Shown here piece after piece: positions 41,730 through 51,307 of a stretch of DNA of 64,000 nucleotides. The position numbers and the translations under genes are program-made. The notes below the pieces were generated by a model that was not told the DNA's origin, ran no database searches, and saw only the letters and a program-made list of their open reading frames with translations. Positions within the stretch are counted from its first letter, which is position 1; each line of letters begins with the position of its first letter. This stretch comes from SIAJ01 sp036266155 (GTDB lineage Bacteria; Planctomycetota; Planctomycetia; Gemmatales; Gemmataceae), in NCBI GenBank assembly GCA_036266155.1, contig DATANR010000152.1, positions 1-64,000 on the forward strand. Reading direction: 5' to 3'.

Positions 41730-44075
41730 ATGGCGCCAGTCCGTCCGTTCCGCACTGCCATCTATTTGTCGCTGGGGTTGTCTGTCCTCGCACTCGGTGT
41801 CGCGGGCGGGGACCTCTTGCCCGAAATCCCGTACCTGACCGGCTTGAGCCTGCTCCTATTGCTCGGCGCCTATTGCTTGGAAGGGCGTTGGCAACTCTCG
41901 TTGCGCGACGCGAATCTGATGGGCCTCGGCCTCGCGGCCGTGCTTGGGCTCTGGGGCATCTACCAAGTAGTCCGGCCGCCGACGGGCCTCGCCGACACGT
42001 TGCCGTGGCCGGCCAGTGCGTTGCCCTACCTCGCGCCCGTGCTGATGATCCTGCTCCCCGCGAAGATGTATCGGCCGAAACATGTCGGCGACTATTGGGC
42101 CATGCACGGTCTGGCGCTGCTCGCGATGGCGATGGCGTGTGCACTGGCGCAGGACGGCGTGTTCGTTTTCATCTTCGCATTGTTCGCGGCCGTGTTCGTT
42201 TGGAGCTTGTCCGCATTTCATCTGTATCGCGAGGTCGGTTCGGTCGCGGCCAACCTGCCAATGAACGGCGGCCGCTGGCGTGCGCTGCGACCCGCGATCC
42301 TATGGGCTGGGTTGACGGGCCTCGCCGCAATCCCGCTTTTCTGGGCGACACCGCGCACCGGATCGAATTGGGAACTTGGCCTGAACACCCGCGGCAAGAC
42401 CACGGGGATCAGCGACGGTCCGGTCGACCTCAACACGACCGGTTCCATCTCCGTCAACCAGGAGCGGGCGTTCCAGGTCTATGCCGAACGATTGGACGGA
42501 ACGCCGGTAACCGATTTGCCGGTCGATCTGAAGTGGCGCGTCGGGCCGCTGCAACTTTACGAGGGCGGACGATGGGGTCGGAACATGTTTGGCGGTTTAC
42601 AGTCAGCCGACAAAGCCAGACCATTCGCCGAGAAATTTCACAATTCGCGTGATCGTTTGCCTAACTTGGGGCCTCAGCAGATCTTGCTTCACTTCACCCT
42701 GGAAGCGAAGTTGGTGCGGACTCCGCCGTTGACCGATCCGGTCGCGTGGAAAGTGGGCGACTGGCCGCCGGTTGCGAGCCGCTCCGACGCGGGCGATTAC
42801 AAGAGCTGGGTCCACCGCACGGACGGGTCACTGGACGGCGCGTTCAGCTTCGAAGGCGGCGGCCCGCCGCGCTATGTCCAGGCGTGGGTCTCACCGCTAC
42901 GCCCCGGCGATGGACCGACCATGCGCGTCGGCGCCGCCCAGGTCGGCGATCGCCCGTTCGAGAACCTGCTCAAGTTGCCCGGCGGAATGTTTCGCCTCCG
43001 CGAGTACACCGACACGCTGGTCGAACGACTGGTGAACGAGCAGGCGCTGCCGCGCGAGGTGTTGACGACCCGCGATCCCGATCTGCGGTCGCGAGCGCCC
43101 CAATATCACGAGGTCATTGCCCGTGCCCTTGAGAAACATCTGGCCCAGTCGGGCGAGTTCACCTATTCACTCGACCTCGTCCGGCAGGACAAGGCGATCG
43201 ATCCGACGGAGGATTTTGTTCTTAATACCAAGGCGGGGCATTGCCAGCGCTTTGCAACCGCGCTGGTCCTGATGTTGCGAACGCAAGGCATTCCCTGTCA
43301 ACTTGTTCTCGGTTATCGCGGGCTGGAGGGACGCGGCGACGGTTGGTACGACATTCGCGAGGACCACGCACATGCATGGGTCGAAACCATCGTCCCGGCA
43401 TCCGTCGAAGGTTTGGCGCCGGTTTCCGAAGTGATCACCAGCTTCGGTCGGTGGCAGAACGTCATCAAGACCGACTGGCAAATGGGCGGCGCTCTGGCGG
43501 TGGCCGCGACGCCGTTGCCGCCAGGCTGGCAAGCGATGCACTGGGTGACGCTCGATCCGACGCCTTCCGGCCCCGGCATCGACGAGGGAAGCAGCACGTC
43601 GCTCCTTGGTCAAGCACGCGCACGCTGGGAAGCGCTCTTCAAGAACTTGCTACTGGCGTACAACGCGCAGTCACGCGAAGAATTCGCCGAAGCAGTTCGC
43701 GGATGGATCTTTAACGATGGTGGAGCGTTCTATTTGTCGGGCGGGATTGTGGCGCTCGTCGGCTTGTGGCTGTGGCGGCGCCGCGCTCGGCGACGAGCGG
43801 CAGCGCGCGCCCACGTCCCCGACACGCTGCTCCGGCTTGTCGCCATCATGAGTCGAGCGGGACTGCCGTGGCCGCCGGGCCAGACGGCACGCGAATGGGC
43901 GCGCTCCGCCGGCGACGTGTTGAAGCAAGCCGCCCCGACCGTCAGCGTGGCCGTCGTTCCCGAGTTGGTAGTCGCCGCCTATTACGCCGAGCGCTTCGGG
44001 GGCCATGCGATTGGCAGCGACCAGCGCGCGGCTCTCGATGTGGAGGTAGCGCGGCTGGCGGCAGCGATCGCGTGA
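41730..44075 (+). CDS. TgpA-like membrane transglutaminase-domain protein
   Basis: 781 residues. About seven membrane helices (10-215) form the DUF3488/TgpA N-terminal domain. A large periplasmic part carries the transglutaminase-like core: Cys505 in AGHCQRFA, His548 in AHAWVE and Asp609 in LDPTPSG make the Cys-His-Asp triad. One further helix lies near 672-690, followed by an Arg-rich stretch and a C-terminal DUF4129-like tail. Members hydrolyse or crosslink peptides near the envelope; in many bacteria they occur with MoxR and DUF58 genes, absent here. AGGGG lies 6 bases before the ATG. It ends 10 bp from the convergent 44086 gene. Confidence 0.88.
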   Translation: MAPVRPFRTAIYLSLGLSVLALGVAGGDLLPEIPYLTGLSLLLLLGAYCLEGRWQLSLRDANLMGLGLAAVLGLWGIYQVVRPPTGLADTLPWPASALPYLAPVLMILLPAKMYRPKHVGDYWAMHGLALLAMAMACALAQDGVFVFIFALFAAVFVWSLSAFHLYREVGSVAANLPMNGGRWRALRPAILWAGLTGLAAIPLFWATPRTGSNWELGLNTRGKTTGISDGPVDLNTTGSISVNQERAFQVYAERLDGTPVTDLPVDLKWRVGPLQLYEGGRWGRNMFGGLQSADKARPFAEKFHNSRDRLPNLGPQQILLHFTLEAKLVRTPPLTDPVAWKVGDWPPVASRSDAGDYKSWVHRTDGSLDGAFSFEGGGPPRYVQAWVSPLRPGDGPTMRVGAAQVGDRPFENLLKLPGGMFRLREYTDTLVERLVNEQALPREVLTTRDPDLRSRAPQYHEVIARALEKHLAQSGEFTYSLDLVRQDKAIDPTEDFVLNTKAGHCQRFATALVLMLRTQGIPCQLVLGYRGLEGRGDGWYDIREDHAHAWVETIVPASVEGLAPVSEVITSFGRWQNVIKTDWQMGGALAVAATPLPPGWQAMHWVTLDPTPSGPGIDEGSSTSLLGQARARWEALFKNLLLAYNAQSREEFAEAVRGWIFNDGGAFYLSGGIVALVGLWLWRRRARRRAAARAHVPDTLLRLVAIMSRAGLPWPPGQTAREWARSAGDVLKQAAPTVSVAVVPELVVAAYYAERFGGHAIGSDQRAALDVEVARLAAAIA

Positions 44076-44085
44076 ACCTAGGAAT

Positions 44086-44445
44086 CTATGTTTCCAGGCC
44101 AAAAGCCTCGGGATCGGCAAAGTTGCCGTAGTGAAAGCGGCTCAGAAAGCGAAAACAGGCAATCCCTTCAAAGCCACTCGGGCATCGCGAAGCGCCAACT
44201 GCGCGAACGCGGCGATCGAATCCCAACGCCGGGATTTGCACGCGAATGAGATAGACGGGGAAAGTGCCAGAGTAGGCCCCGCCGAGAATGATCGGTTTCA
44301 CCGGCAAGCCGCCACAGTCCTGGCAGTCGGATTGATCAAGTAGCAATTCAAAGCCAGCGCGATTTGTTCCGGCACCACTGTCGGCCAGGAGTTCCCGAAC
44401 CATCGCCGAGCCGCCCCGGGCTTTGACGAGTCTTACTTCAATCAT
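44086..44445 (-). CDS. Small retropepsin-like aspartic protease candidate
   Basis: 119 residues from the ATG at 44445, with GGAGG 7 bases upstream. MIEVRLVKARGGSAMVRELL leads to ADSGAGTN (21-28), a DSGA motif like the catalytic D(T/S)GA of retropepsins, and VRAVGASRCPSGFEGIACF could complete a short beta-barrel. Retropepsin-type proteases act as homodimers using one such Asp from each subunit; here Asp22 would serve. CQDCGG is an extra Cys pair. It is downstream of the DUF5678-like gene and probably co-transcribed. A non-catalytic member of this fold is the alternative. Confidence 0.55.
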   Translation of the reverse strand: MIEVRLVKARGGSAMVRELLADSGAGTNRAGFELLLDQSDCQDCGGLPVKPIILGGAYSGTFPVYLIRVQIPALGFDRRVRAVGASRCPSGFEGIACFRFLSRFHYGNFADPEAFGLET

Positions 44446-44483
44446 GGGCCGGCCTCCGAGAAGAGGCCATGCGGCGCGGGGCA

Positions 44484-44738
44484 TTAGCGCAGTCCCCAAA
44501 TCTCCTGGGCCTGCTCATAATCCAGGCCGACTTCCAGGGACAGAGTATTGCTCGGATCGGCGACTAGCTGTCGCATGCGCTCGTCGAGTTCATCCCAATC
44601 GTCGGCGACCACCACGACCTGTCCCTCGGCGATCCCGACAATCTTGCCGGCATATTGAGAGTGGGGGTTACGCCGAGCCTCGTCATTGATTGAGTCAGCA
44701 AGTTGCTGATTGGCGTTTTGAACTTCCGTGGCTGTCAT
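44484..44738 (-). CDS. Small DUF5678-like protein paired with the retropepsin-like gene
   Basis: 84 residues from the ATG at 44738, with GGAGG 6 bases upstream. The central YAGKIVGIAEGQVVVVADDWDELDERMRQL matches the short DUF5678 pattern, a beta-hairpin and helix often found beside small aspartic-protease-like genes. It is separated from the partner gene by 38 bp in the same orientation. The pair may be a regulator or antitoxin-like protein with a protease-like partner; this is inference. Confidence 0.6.
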   Translation of the reverse strand: MTATEVQNANQQLADSINDEARRNPHSQYAGKIVGIAEGQVVVVADDWDELDERMRQLVADPSNTLSLEVGLDYEQAQEIWGLR

Positions 44739-44884
44739 TCTCTGCCTCCGCGCCGCTTCTTTCGACCCATTATTCATTCTTCTTGATTCCTCTGCAATCC
44801 CGCTCCACAAAACAACCGGAGGGCCGGCGGCCCGGCCGAACTGCTGTTCCAACGGCCGCCGCCCTCCGCTTCATTCGATCACTC

Positions 44885-46000
44885 TCACTGCCGTTCTGTC
44901 CGCGTTCCCGCTCGACCCTTGAGCCGTTCCTGGGCGGCCGTCTGGGCCGGCCAGCGGTAGCGGCCGAGCTTGTGCAAGACGGCGTCCGCGGCCTTCGCGT
45001 CATCGTTCGACGGGCCGTTCACGCGCTTGACCAGTGCGTCGATGTCTTTCTCGCGTTCCGGCGTCAACACATCGTGCCGGCCGACGAGGACGCGCAACAT
45101 CTGGTCCGGCTTCGGGTCAATCTTGATCGGCAGGAATTCGTCGGTCACCGACTCGGCGACCAGATAAAGCACGCGTGTCCCTTCGTCGCCGAACCAGTCG
45201 CTCCGCCACGTCTTCACCATGGCCCGAGCTTCCTTCTCGTAGAGCCCCTGCTTGACGAGCAACTCCGCCATTGTGTCGCCGAGCTTGTCGGCCGTCGACG
45301 CCTCGGCCGGTAACGCAATCTTCTCCTCGGCCGCCGGCGACAAGTGCCCGAACGCCTGGAACGTCACCTTGCGGTCATGCACATTGACCAGCACGTAGCC
45401 AGGGATCGCGTGCTTGCCGGTGTTCTTGACCGTGAACTTACCGTCGCCCGTGGCCTTGACGACGAACGGCATCTGGAAGTCGCCGACGCCGCGGTAGAAG
45501 AGGAATTTTTCGTACTGGGTCTTCTCACCCTCCGTGCGAACGATTTGCGCGTCGGTCTCGCGGGCCGCGAGGTAGCGGTCCTTGATCCGGTCGGTCGGCA
45601 GCGTCGGCTGTTCCTTGGCCAGCACTTGCAGGTCGTCCCAGCGGATGTTCTTCTCCGGCGGCCGGCTGGCGTTCGGATACCACTCGGTCATCATTCCCTT
45701 GGGGAAGTCGACGCTGACGGACACCTTCCGATCGCGATCGCTGTAGAAGTAGAGGACCGGCGTCTCCAGGCTGACGAGCGCCGCTTCTACGCCGCCCTTG
45801 ACGTTGCGGTGCCGGCTGTAGACGAACTCGGGCAACGAGCGGTCGTCTGGATAGAACTTGAGCGACTTGCCGTCCGAGCCGGAGAACGTGCTGAACGTGC
45901 CCCATTCGTGAACGACGAACTTGTCCGGCTCCTTGGCGAACGCGCCGAGCGACGTTGCCAGGGCCAGTACGGCCACCAATCCAAAACGAAGTGCGGTCAT
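44885..46000 (-). CDS. Exported protein of unknown function
   Basis: 371 residues. Signal peptide ends near GAFAKEP. The mature part starts KFVVHEWGTFSTFSGSDGKSL, a conspicuous motif, and has strands VLYFYSDRDRKVSVSVDFP and helices near the C-terminus (KEARAMVKTWRSDWFGDEG, EKDIDALVKRVNG). I recognise no catalytic domain. GGGAG lies 8 bases before the ATG. It is divergent from the APC permease over about 265 bp. Probably a periplasmic protein conserved in planctomycetes. Confidence 0.65.
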   Translation of the reverse strand: MTALRFGLVAVLALATSLGAFAKEPDKFVVHEWGTFSTFSGSDGKSLKFYPDDRSLPEFVYSRHRNVKGGVEAALVSLETPVLYFYSDRDRKVSVSVDFPKGMMTEWYPNASRPPEKNIRWDDLQVLAKEQPTLPTDRIKDRYLAARETDAQIVRTEGEKTQYEKFLFYRGVGDFQMPFVVKATGDGKFTVKNTGKHAIPGYVLVNVHDRKVTFQAFGHLSPAAEEKIALPAEASTADKLGDTMAELLVKQGLYEKEARAMVKTWRSDWFGDEGTRVLYLVAESVTDEFLPIKIDPKPDQMLRVLVGRHDVLTPEREKDIDALVKRVNGPSNDDAKAADAVLHKLGRYRWPAQTAAQERLKGRAGTRTERQ

Positions 46001-46266
46001 GGCAGGATCTCCCAGGTCGCGGACGCGAACAGTCCGTCGATTGATTGGATGCTACACGACGCCATAACGCGGCGGATGATGTTTGTCGGGTGCGTTACAA
46101 AGGAGATTGTTGTTTTAGGGGCTGCATCGGCCAAAGCGTTGGCGACGGACCCCCATTCGGCTATTCTCAACGCTCACGCACTCCGCGTTGAATCTGTACG
46201 GGCGTTCCGTACTCACTCACGGGCATGGTTCTTCCGCCCGGACGCGGCGTCCGCACTTTCACCTCA

Positions 46267-48285
46267 ATGACCACCGCCTCCCCGCCGGCTCCACAATCGC
46301 CCTCCAGTCACCACCATCAGACCTTTTGGCTCTGGGTCATGTGCCTGACCGGCGTGGACTATTTTTCGACTTTGGCCTACCAGCCGTCGATCGCCTACGA
46401 GAACGCCGGCCTCCTGGCGCCGTTTGCCACGGTCGTGCTCGTGCTCGTGACGCTGTTTGGCGCGCTGCCGGTCTATCGCTATGTGGCGGGGCGGTCGTTC
46501 AACGGCCAGGGCTCCATCGGCATGCTCGCCAAACTCGTGAGCGGCTGGCCGGGCAAGATTCTCGTGCTCATATTGCTCGGGTTCGCGGCGACGGACTTCG
46601 TCATCACCAAGACGCTCTCCGCCGCGGACGCGGCCGAGCACTTGATTGGCAATCCAAATTACCCGCTCGATCATGCGGAGCAATCCGTTGAGGACCATCA
46701 ACGCCTGCTCATCACGATGGGATTGCTCGTGCTCCTCGGGGCGGTCTTCATGCGCGGGTTCAAGGAGGTCATCGGCCTCGCGGTGGTCCTCGTCGGCGCG
46801 TACCTCGTGCTCAATTTCATCGTGGTCGCCGCCGGCCTGACGTATCTCGCGGGCCACCCCGCACGATTCACGCACTGGCTCGATCAAGTGAACACAGGTC
46901 AGTGGTATGTCGAGAAGCCGCCGGTTTCCGGATCCGGTCTTTGGCAGATCGTGTTGTTCAGCTTGATCGTCTTTCCACGGCTGGCACTGGGCCTGTCCGG
47001 CTTCGAGACGGGCGTGGCCGTCATGCCGCTCGTCAAGGGCGACGCCACCGACGACCCCAAGCGGCCGAGCGGCCGCATTCGCAGTACGCGACGTTTGCTG
47101 ATTACCGCGGCCGTCGTGATGTCGGCGTACCTGCTCGGCTCCAGCCTCGTGGTCAGCACGTTGATCGAGCCAAATGCGCTGGTGTCCTACGACGCGAAGG
47201 GTGAACCGTTGCCGGATACCGGCAAGAAGCCGCCCGCTGCGGATCGTGCGCTCGCCTACATCGCGCACGGCGAGACGAAATCCACCGGTGAAGACATCGC
47301 GCCCTTTTTCGGTTCGACGTTCGGCACCATCTACGACCTCACCACGGTGGTGATTCTCTGGTTCGCCGGCGCCAGCGCGATGGCCGGACTTCTTAATCTT
47401 GTGCCGCAGTATCTGCCGCATTACGGCATGGCGCCGAACTGGGCGCGGGCGATTCGTCCATTGGTGGTTCTGTTTACCGCCATCAACCTCGGCGTGACCT
47501 GGATCTTCGATGCCAGCGTGAAGGCCCAGGGCGACGCGTATGCCACGGGCGTGTTGGCCCTGATCACCAGTGCCTGTGTGGCAACGGTGATCGATCGCTG
47601 GCGTTCGCGCCAGGGCATGCGCTGGTTCTTGCGCGTGCCGTGGGGTTACGGGCTCATTACAGCGGTCTTCATGTATACGACTTGCGACGTGGTGATCGGC
47701 AAGCCGGCCGGCATCAAGATCGCGAGCTTTTTCATCGCATCGATCCTGCTGACGTCGATCATTTCGCGCATCACGCGGGCGCGCGAGTTGCGCTTTGAGG
47801 GATTCCACTATCCCGACGTCAGGGCTCGACTGCTTTGGGACTCCATTCGGCATCTGGGGCTATCCGTGCTTGTGCCGCACCGACCGGGTCGGCGAACGCT
47901 GGAAAGCAAGGAGGCCGCCATCCGTGCAGAGCATCGCATTCCACCGGAGGTCATGGTCGTCTTCGTCGAGGTGCAACTAGCCGATCCGAGCGACTTCGCG
48001 CCGACGCCCGAGCTGTCGGTCAAGCAGGAAGAGGGGCGCTACGTCGTCCAGGTGGCGAATGCCGCGTCCATCGCCCACACGCTCGCCGCGGTCGCCTTGC
48101 ACATGAGCAAGGGCGGCAAGCCGCCGACGATCCACTTTGGCTGGACCGACGACAGCCCCGTCAGCGGCACCATCGGCTTCCTCCTGTTCGGCGAGGGCAA
48201 CGTGCCGTGGATGGTTCGCGAACTCATCATGAAGGCCGAGCCCGATCTGGCCAAGCGGCCCAAGGTGATGATCGCGGACGCGTAG
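46267..48285 (+). CDS. APC-superfamily amino-acid permease with long cytoplasmic tail
   Basis: 672 residues from the ATG at 46267. About 12 membrane segments (TFWLWVMCLTGVDYFSTLAY at the start, FFGSTFGTIYDLTTVVILWF near 355) identify an APC-type transporter. The last 170 residues (from GRRTLESKEAAIRAEH) are soluble and of unknown fold, perhaps regulatory. A nitrilase gene follows 9 bp after the stop, so the pair may import a nitrogen compound and hydrolyse it. No Shine-Dalgarno sequence is seen. Confidence 0.8.
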   Translation: MTTASPPAPQSPSSHHHQTFWLWVMCLTGVDYFSTLAYQPSIAYENAGLLAPFATVVLVLVTLFGALPVYRYVAGRSFNGQGSIGMLAKLVSGWPGKILVLILLGFAATDFVITKTLSAADAAEHLIGNPNYPLDHAEQSVEDHQRLLITMGLLVLLGAVFMRGFKEVIGLAVVLVGAYLVLNFIVVAAGLTYLAGHPARFTHWLDQVNTGQWYVEKPPVSGSGLWQIVLFSLIVFPRLALGLSGFETGVAVMPLVKGDATDDPKRPSGRIRSTRRLLITAAVVMSAYLLGSSLVVSTLIEPNALVSYDAKGEPLPDTGKKPPAADRALAYIAHGETKSTGEDIAPFFGSTFGTIYDLTTVVILWFAGASAMAGLLNLVPQYLPHYGMAPNWARAIRPLVVLFTAINLGVTWIFDASVKAQGDAYATGVLALITSACVATVIDRWRSRQGMRWFLRVPWGYGLITAVFMYTTCDVVIGKPAGIKIASFFIASILLTSIISRITRARELRFEGFHYPDVRARLLWDSIRHLGLSVLVPHRPGRRTLESKEAAIRAEHRIPPEVMVVFVEVQLADPSDFAPTPELSVKQEEGRYVVQVANAASIAHTLAAVALHMSKGGKPPTIHFGWTDDSPVSGTIGFLLFGEGNVPWMVRELIMKAEPDLAKRPKVMIADA

Positions 48286-48294
48286 GATTCCAGC

Positions 48295-49122
48295 ATGCTT
48301 CGCATCGGCATGGCACAGACCCTGGTAGTAGGCGGTCGACCTGAGCCAAACCTCGACCGGGCGGTCGCGGCGATTCACCAGGCGGCAGACCTCGCGTGCA
48401 AAATCGTCGTCTTGCCCGAGTGCCTCGACCTGGGCTGGACCGATCCTTCGGCACGTGATCTCGCGCAATCGATCCCCGGCCCGCACTTTGATCGCCTTGC
48501 GGCCGTAGCCCAATCCCTGCATGTTTGGGTCGCGGCCGGGCTCGTCGAACGGCACGGTTCACGCTTGTTTAACTCGGCCGTCTTGATCGGCCCTGACGGT
48601 GAATTGCTTTTGCATCACCGCAAGATCAACGAACTCGACATCGCGCTCGATCTCTATTCGGTCGGCGATCGACTCGGCGTCGTGACGACGGAGCATGGAA
48701 CCATTGGCCTGGCCATTTGCGCGGACAACTTTGCCAGTTCGCTCGCCGTCGGTCATGTGCTGGCCCGCATGGGCGCTCAACTGATTCTGTCGCCGTCCGC
48801 CTGGGCCGTCGACGCGGACCACGACAATGCTCGTGATCCGTATGGCAAACTCTGGCTCGACGCCTACACGGACCTCGCGCGACTATATGACGTCACCGTG
48901 ATCGGCGTGAGCAATGTCGGCCCAATCACGAGCGGCCCGTGGCGCGGTCGCAAGTGCATCGGCTGCTCGTTGGCAGTGGGGCCGAGTGGTGTGCTGGCCC
49001 GCGGACCGTATGGCGATGGTGCCGAGGCTGTAACAGTGGTTGATGTCGAACCGCGGCCGTCCATTGCACGCGGAACCGAGTTCGCGGAAGTGCTGCGTAA
49101 CCGAGGTTACGTCGGTCCATGA
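48295..49122 (+). CDS. Carbon-nitrogen hydrolase (nitrilase superfamily)
   Basis: 275 residues. The catalytic triad is visible: Glu42 in VLPECLDL, Lys110 in LLHHRKINELD and Cys142 in GLAICADNF. The superfamily splits nitriles or amides, or condenses them, by a thioester on Cys. The short form with no extra domain fits an amidase, such as omega-amidase or N-carbamoylase; the substrate is open. AGGA lies 7 bases before the ATG, and the gene directly follows the permease. A hairpin follows the stop. Confidence 0.92.
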   Translation: MLRIGMAQTLVVGGRPEPNLDRAVAAIHQAADLACKIVVLPECLDLGWTDPSARDLAQSIPGPHFDRLAAVAQSLHVWVAAGLVERHGSRLFNSAVLIGPDGELLLHHRKINELDIALDLYSVGDRLGVVTTEHGTIGLAICADNFASSLAVGHVLARMGAQLILSPSAWAVDADHDNARDPYGKLWLDAYTDLARLYDVTVIGVSNVGPITSGPWRGRKCIGCSLAVGPSGVLARGPYGDGAEAVTVVDVEPRPSIARGTEFAEVLRNRGYVGP

Positions 49123-49135
49123 CGATGTGCATGGA

Positions 49136-49157
49136 GTGGAAGTCGAATAACTTCCAC
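49136..49157. terminator. Hairpin between convergent nitrilase and WD40 genes
   Basis: GTGGAAGT, six bases, then ACTTCCAC: an 8-bp perfect stem midway between the nitrilase stop (49122) and the WD40 gene end (49163). It could end both transcripts, but no T run follows on either strand. Confidence 0.5.
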
Positions 49158-49162
49158 GAGAT

Positions 49163-51013
49163 TCACTCTTCCAACATCTTCTGCACTTCGAGTCGATAGG
49201 CGGTCGTGTTGCCGTTGCCGGTGAACAAGTACTTGCCGTCTGGGCTGAACGCCAGCGATTGCACCGCGGCGTCAAACTGACGGGCCACCGCTAATCGTCC
49301 CGTGAGCACGTTCCACACGCGGACCGTCGAGTCGTCGCTGCCCGAGACCAGCCAACTCCCGTCCGGCGAGAAGGCCACGGCATTGATGCGATCGTGGTGG
49401 CCGGGCAAGTCGAACACCTTTTCCTGTTTGTCGAAATCCCAAACGACGACCGATTGACCGTTGTCGTTGAAGGTGCCAGCCGCCAGGTAGCGGCCCGCCC
49501 GATCGAACGCGGCTGCGGTGACGCCGGCGTCGAGCGTCAGAAACTTGTCGCGTGCTTCCAGGTCCCAGATGCAAAGCGATCCGCCGTCCGTGCCCGATGT
49601 CGAAAGCCAGTCGAGCCCGCCAACCGCGACGTATTTGCCGTTCGGATGAAATGCGACCGTTTCGAGCGTGCAATTATCCGCCGCCTCCGGAATGACAAGC
49701 ACGGCCTCGGCAACGCCCATCTTCCAGACCCACAGGAGCCCATCTGACGCGCTGGCCGTTGCCACCATCGTGCCGTCGGCCGAGAAGGCCGGCGAACAGA
49801 TCGGGCCTTTGGTATGTTCCAGAGTCTGCACCGCGGACTTCGTTGCCACGTCCCAAACCTTCGCGACGGGCGTCGGCCCACTGGTTGCGATGCGCGAACC
49901 GTCGGGACTGGCGGACACGAAATGGACCGCCTCGCTGTCGGTAACCGGCCACGAACGATCGCCCGTTTCGCGATCCCAGGCCTGCAACAGGTTGCCGCCG
50001 GTCGTGAAGAGAATGCCTTTGGCCACTGCCACCGAATTGCGTGCGCTCGGATTCGGCCCCGCGACCAGTTTGCCGGAGGTCATATCCCAAATGTGCACGA
50101 CACGATCCGCCCCGGCCGATGCGAGTCGAGTTCCGGCCGGGTTGAATGCCAGTGCGCGAATTTCGTCGGTATGTCCATTGAGCACAAACCGCTGCCGCCC
50201 GTGGCTGGGGTCGTCCCAGACATGGATGGTGAAATCCGAATCGGCACAAGCGAGCAGTCCGCCATCGGGGCTGAACGCCACAGCATTCACTTGATCCGAG
50301 TGCGCGTTGAGCAACATGGATGGGTCGTCTTTGTCCAACTCCCAGACGCGTGCGGTCGTGTCCCATCCGACCGAGATCAGCAGGTTGCTCGTGGGATGCC
50401 AGGCCAGGCCGGGCACGCGGTCGGTGTGGCCCTTGAACTCGCGAACAAGTTTCTTCGACTTCACGTCCCAGACGCGCAAGAGATGATCGTCGCCGGCCGT
50501 CGTCAGCTGTGTGCCATCGCTGTTGAACGTCAGCGCGGAGATGCCGTCTTCGTGGCCTTCCAGGTTGCCCAGCAGCGTCAATTTCGGCAGCTTCCACAGG
50601 CTCACGCGGCCGTCATCGTGACCGGCGGCGAGGATCTGATTGTCCGGTGAAAAGGCGAGCGTCGTGATCCACGACTCAGCATCGACGCGGGCCAGCTCGC
50701 TGGCCTTGGCCGTGCTCCACAGAGCGATCTCGTTGGTTCCAGATGCCAGAAGCGACGCATCGCGGTTGAACGCCCACGCGTCTTCGATGTCCGACAGGAA
50801 CTCGCGATCGAGCAAGCGGCCGTCGGGCGCCCAATGCCGCAAGACGCCGGCGTCTTCGATCGTCCACAAGGTGTCGTCTGGAGCGTACCGCAACGCCAGG
50901 ACCTCGCTCTCCGTATGAAAGAGCGGCTCGCCGTACGTTCGCTCGACGAACGCGGGGGGAGTGCCGTAATCGGCAACCAGATGCGACAGCAGAGAAGCGG
51001 ATGTGTTCAGCAT
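49163..51013 (-). CDS. WD40-repeat protein
   Basis: 616 residues from the ATG at 51013. Around twelve WD40-type blades are visible (for instance GHEDGISALTFNSDGTQLTTAGDDHLLRVWD in outline: GH, DG, L-AGDD, RVWD), suggesting two seven-bladed propellers or one large one. A short helical N-terminus precedes them. There is no signal peptide, kinase domain or trypsin domain. It is likely a cytoplasmic scaffold. Planctomycetes carry many such proteins. No clear Shine-Dalgarno; the gene runs after the radical SAM gene in the same direction, 294 bp away. Confidence 0.85.
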   Translation of the reverse strand: MLNTSASLLSHLVADYGTPPAFVERTYGEPLFHTESEVLALRYAPDDTLWTIEDAGVLRHWAPDGRLLDREFLSDIEDAWAFNRDASLLASGTNEIALWSTAKASELARVDAESWITTLAFSPDNQILAAGHDDGRVSLWKLPKLTLLGNLEGHEDGISALTFNSDGTQLTTAGDDHLLRVWDVKSKKLVREFKGHTDRVPGLAWHPTSNLLISVGWDTTARVWELDKDDPSMLLNAHSDQVNAVAFSPDGGLLACADSDFTIHVWDDPSHGRQRFVLNGHTDEIRALAFNPAGTRLASAGADRVVHIWDMTSGKLVAGPNPSARNSVAVAKGILFTTGGNLLQAWDRETGDRSWPVTDSEAVHFVSASPDGSRIATSGPTPVAKVWDVATKSAVQTLEHTKGPICSPAFSADGTMVATASASDGLLWVWKMGVAEAVLVIPEAADNCTLETVAFHPNGKYVAVGGLDWLSTSGTDGGSLCIWDLEARDKFLTLDAGVTAAAFDRAGRYLAAGTFNDNGQSVVVWDFDKQEKVFDLPGHHDRINAVAFSPDGSWLVSGSDDSTVRVWNVLTGRLAVARQFDAAVQSLAFSPDGKYLFTGNGNTTAYRLEVQKMLEE

Positions 51014-51307
51014 GGGAGGTCGCGGCACGTCCTGGGGTGTCAACCGGCACAAGCAACTTAATCGGGCCCGGCACTCAAGCGTGGCCTTACCTTAGCCGTT
51101 TTCCGGAACGTTGGGAAGAATCATTACAGCCTAGTTCACGTTTTTTCCGGTCGGCTTGATCCCGGCTCCGCCACGGCAAGAGACTGGTTCATGCCGACGG
51201 CGAAATTGCCGATTGCGTCGATTGGGCATGCGCCGGCCGATTGATTCGCCCGCATAATCGCTAAACTCGGCGTAAGCCGCGCCATTGGTGATTGCGCGCC
51301 GATTCAG

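Noticed and set aside
46264..47853. 529-codon minus-strand open frame
   Set aside because: Antisense to the APC permease, which has clear membrane segments; the minus frame is His/Arg/Glu-rich without structure.
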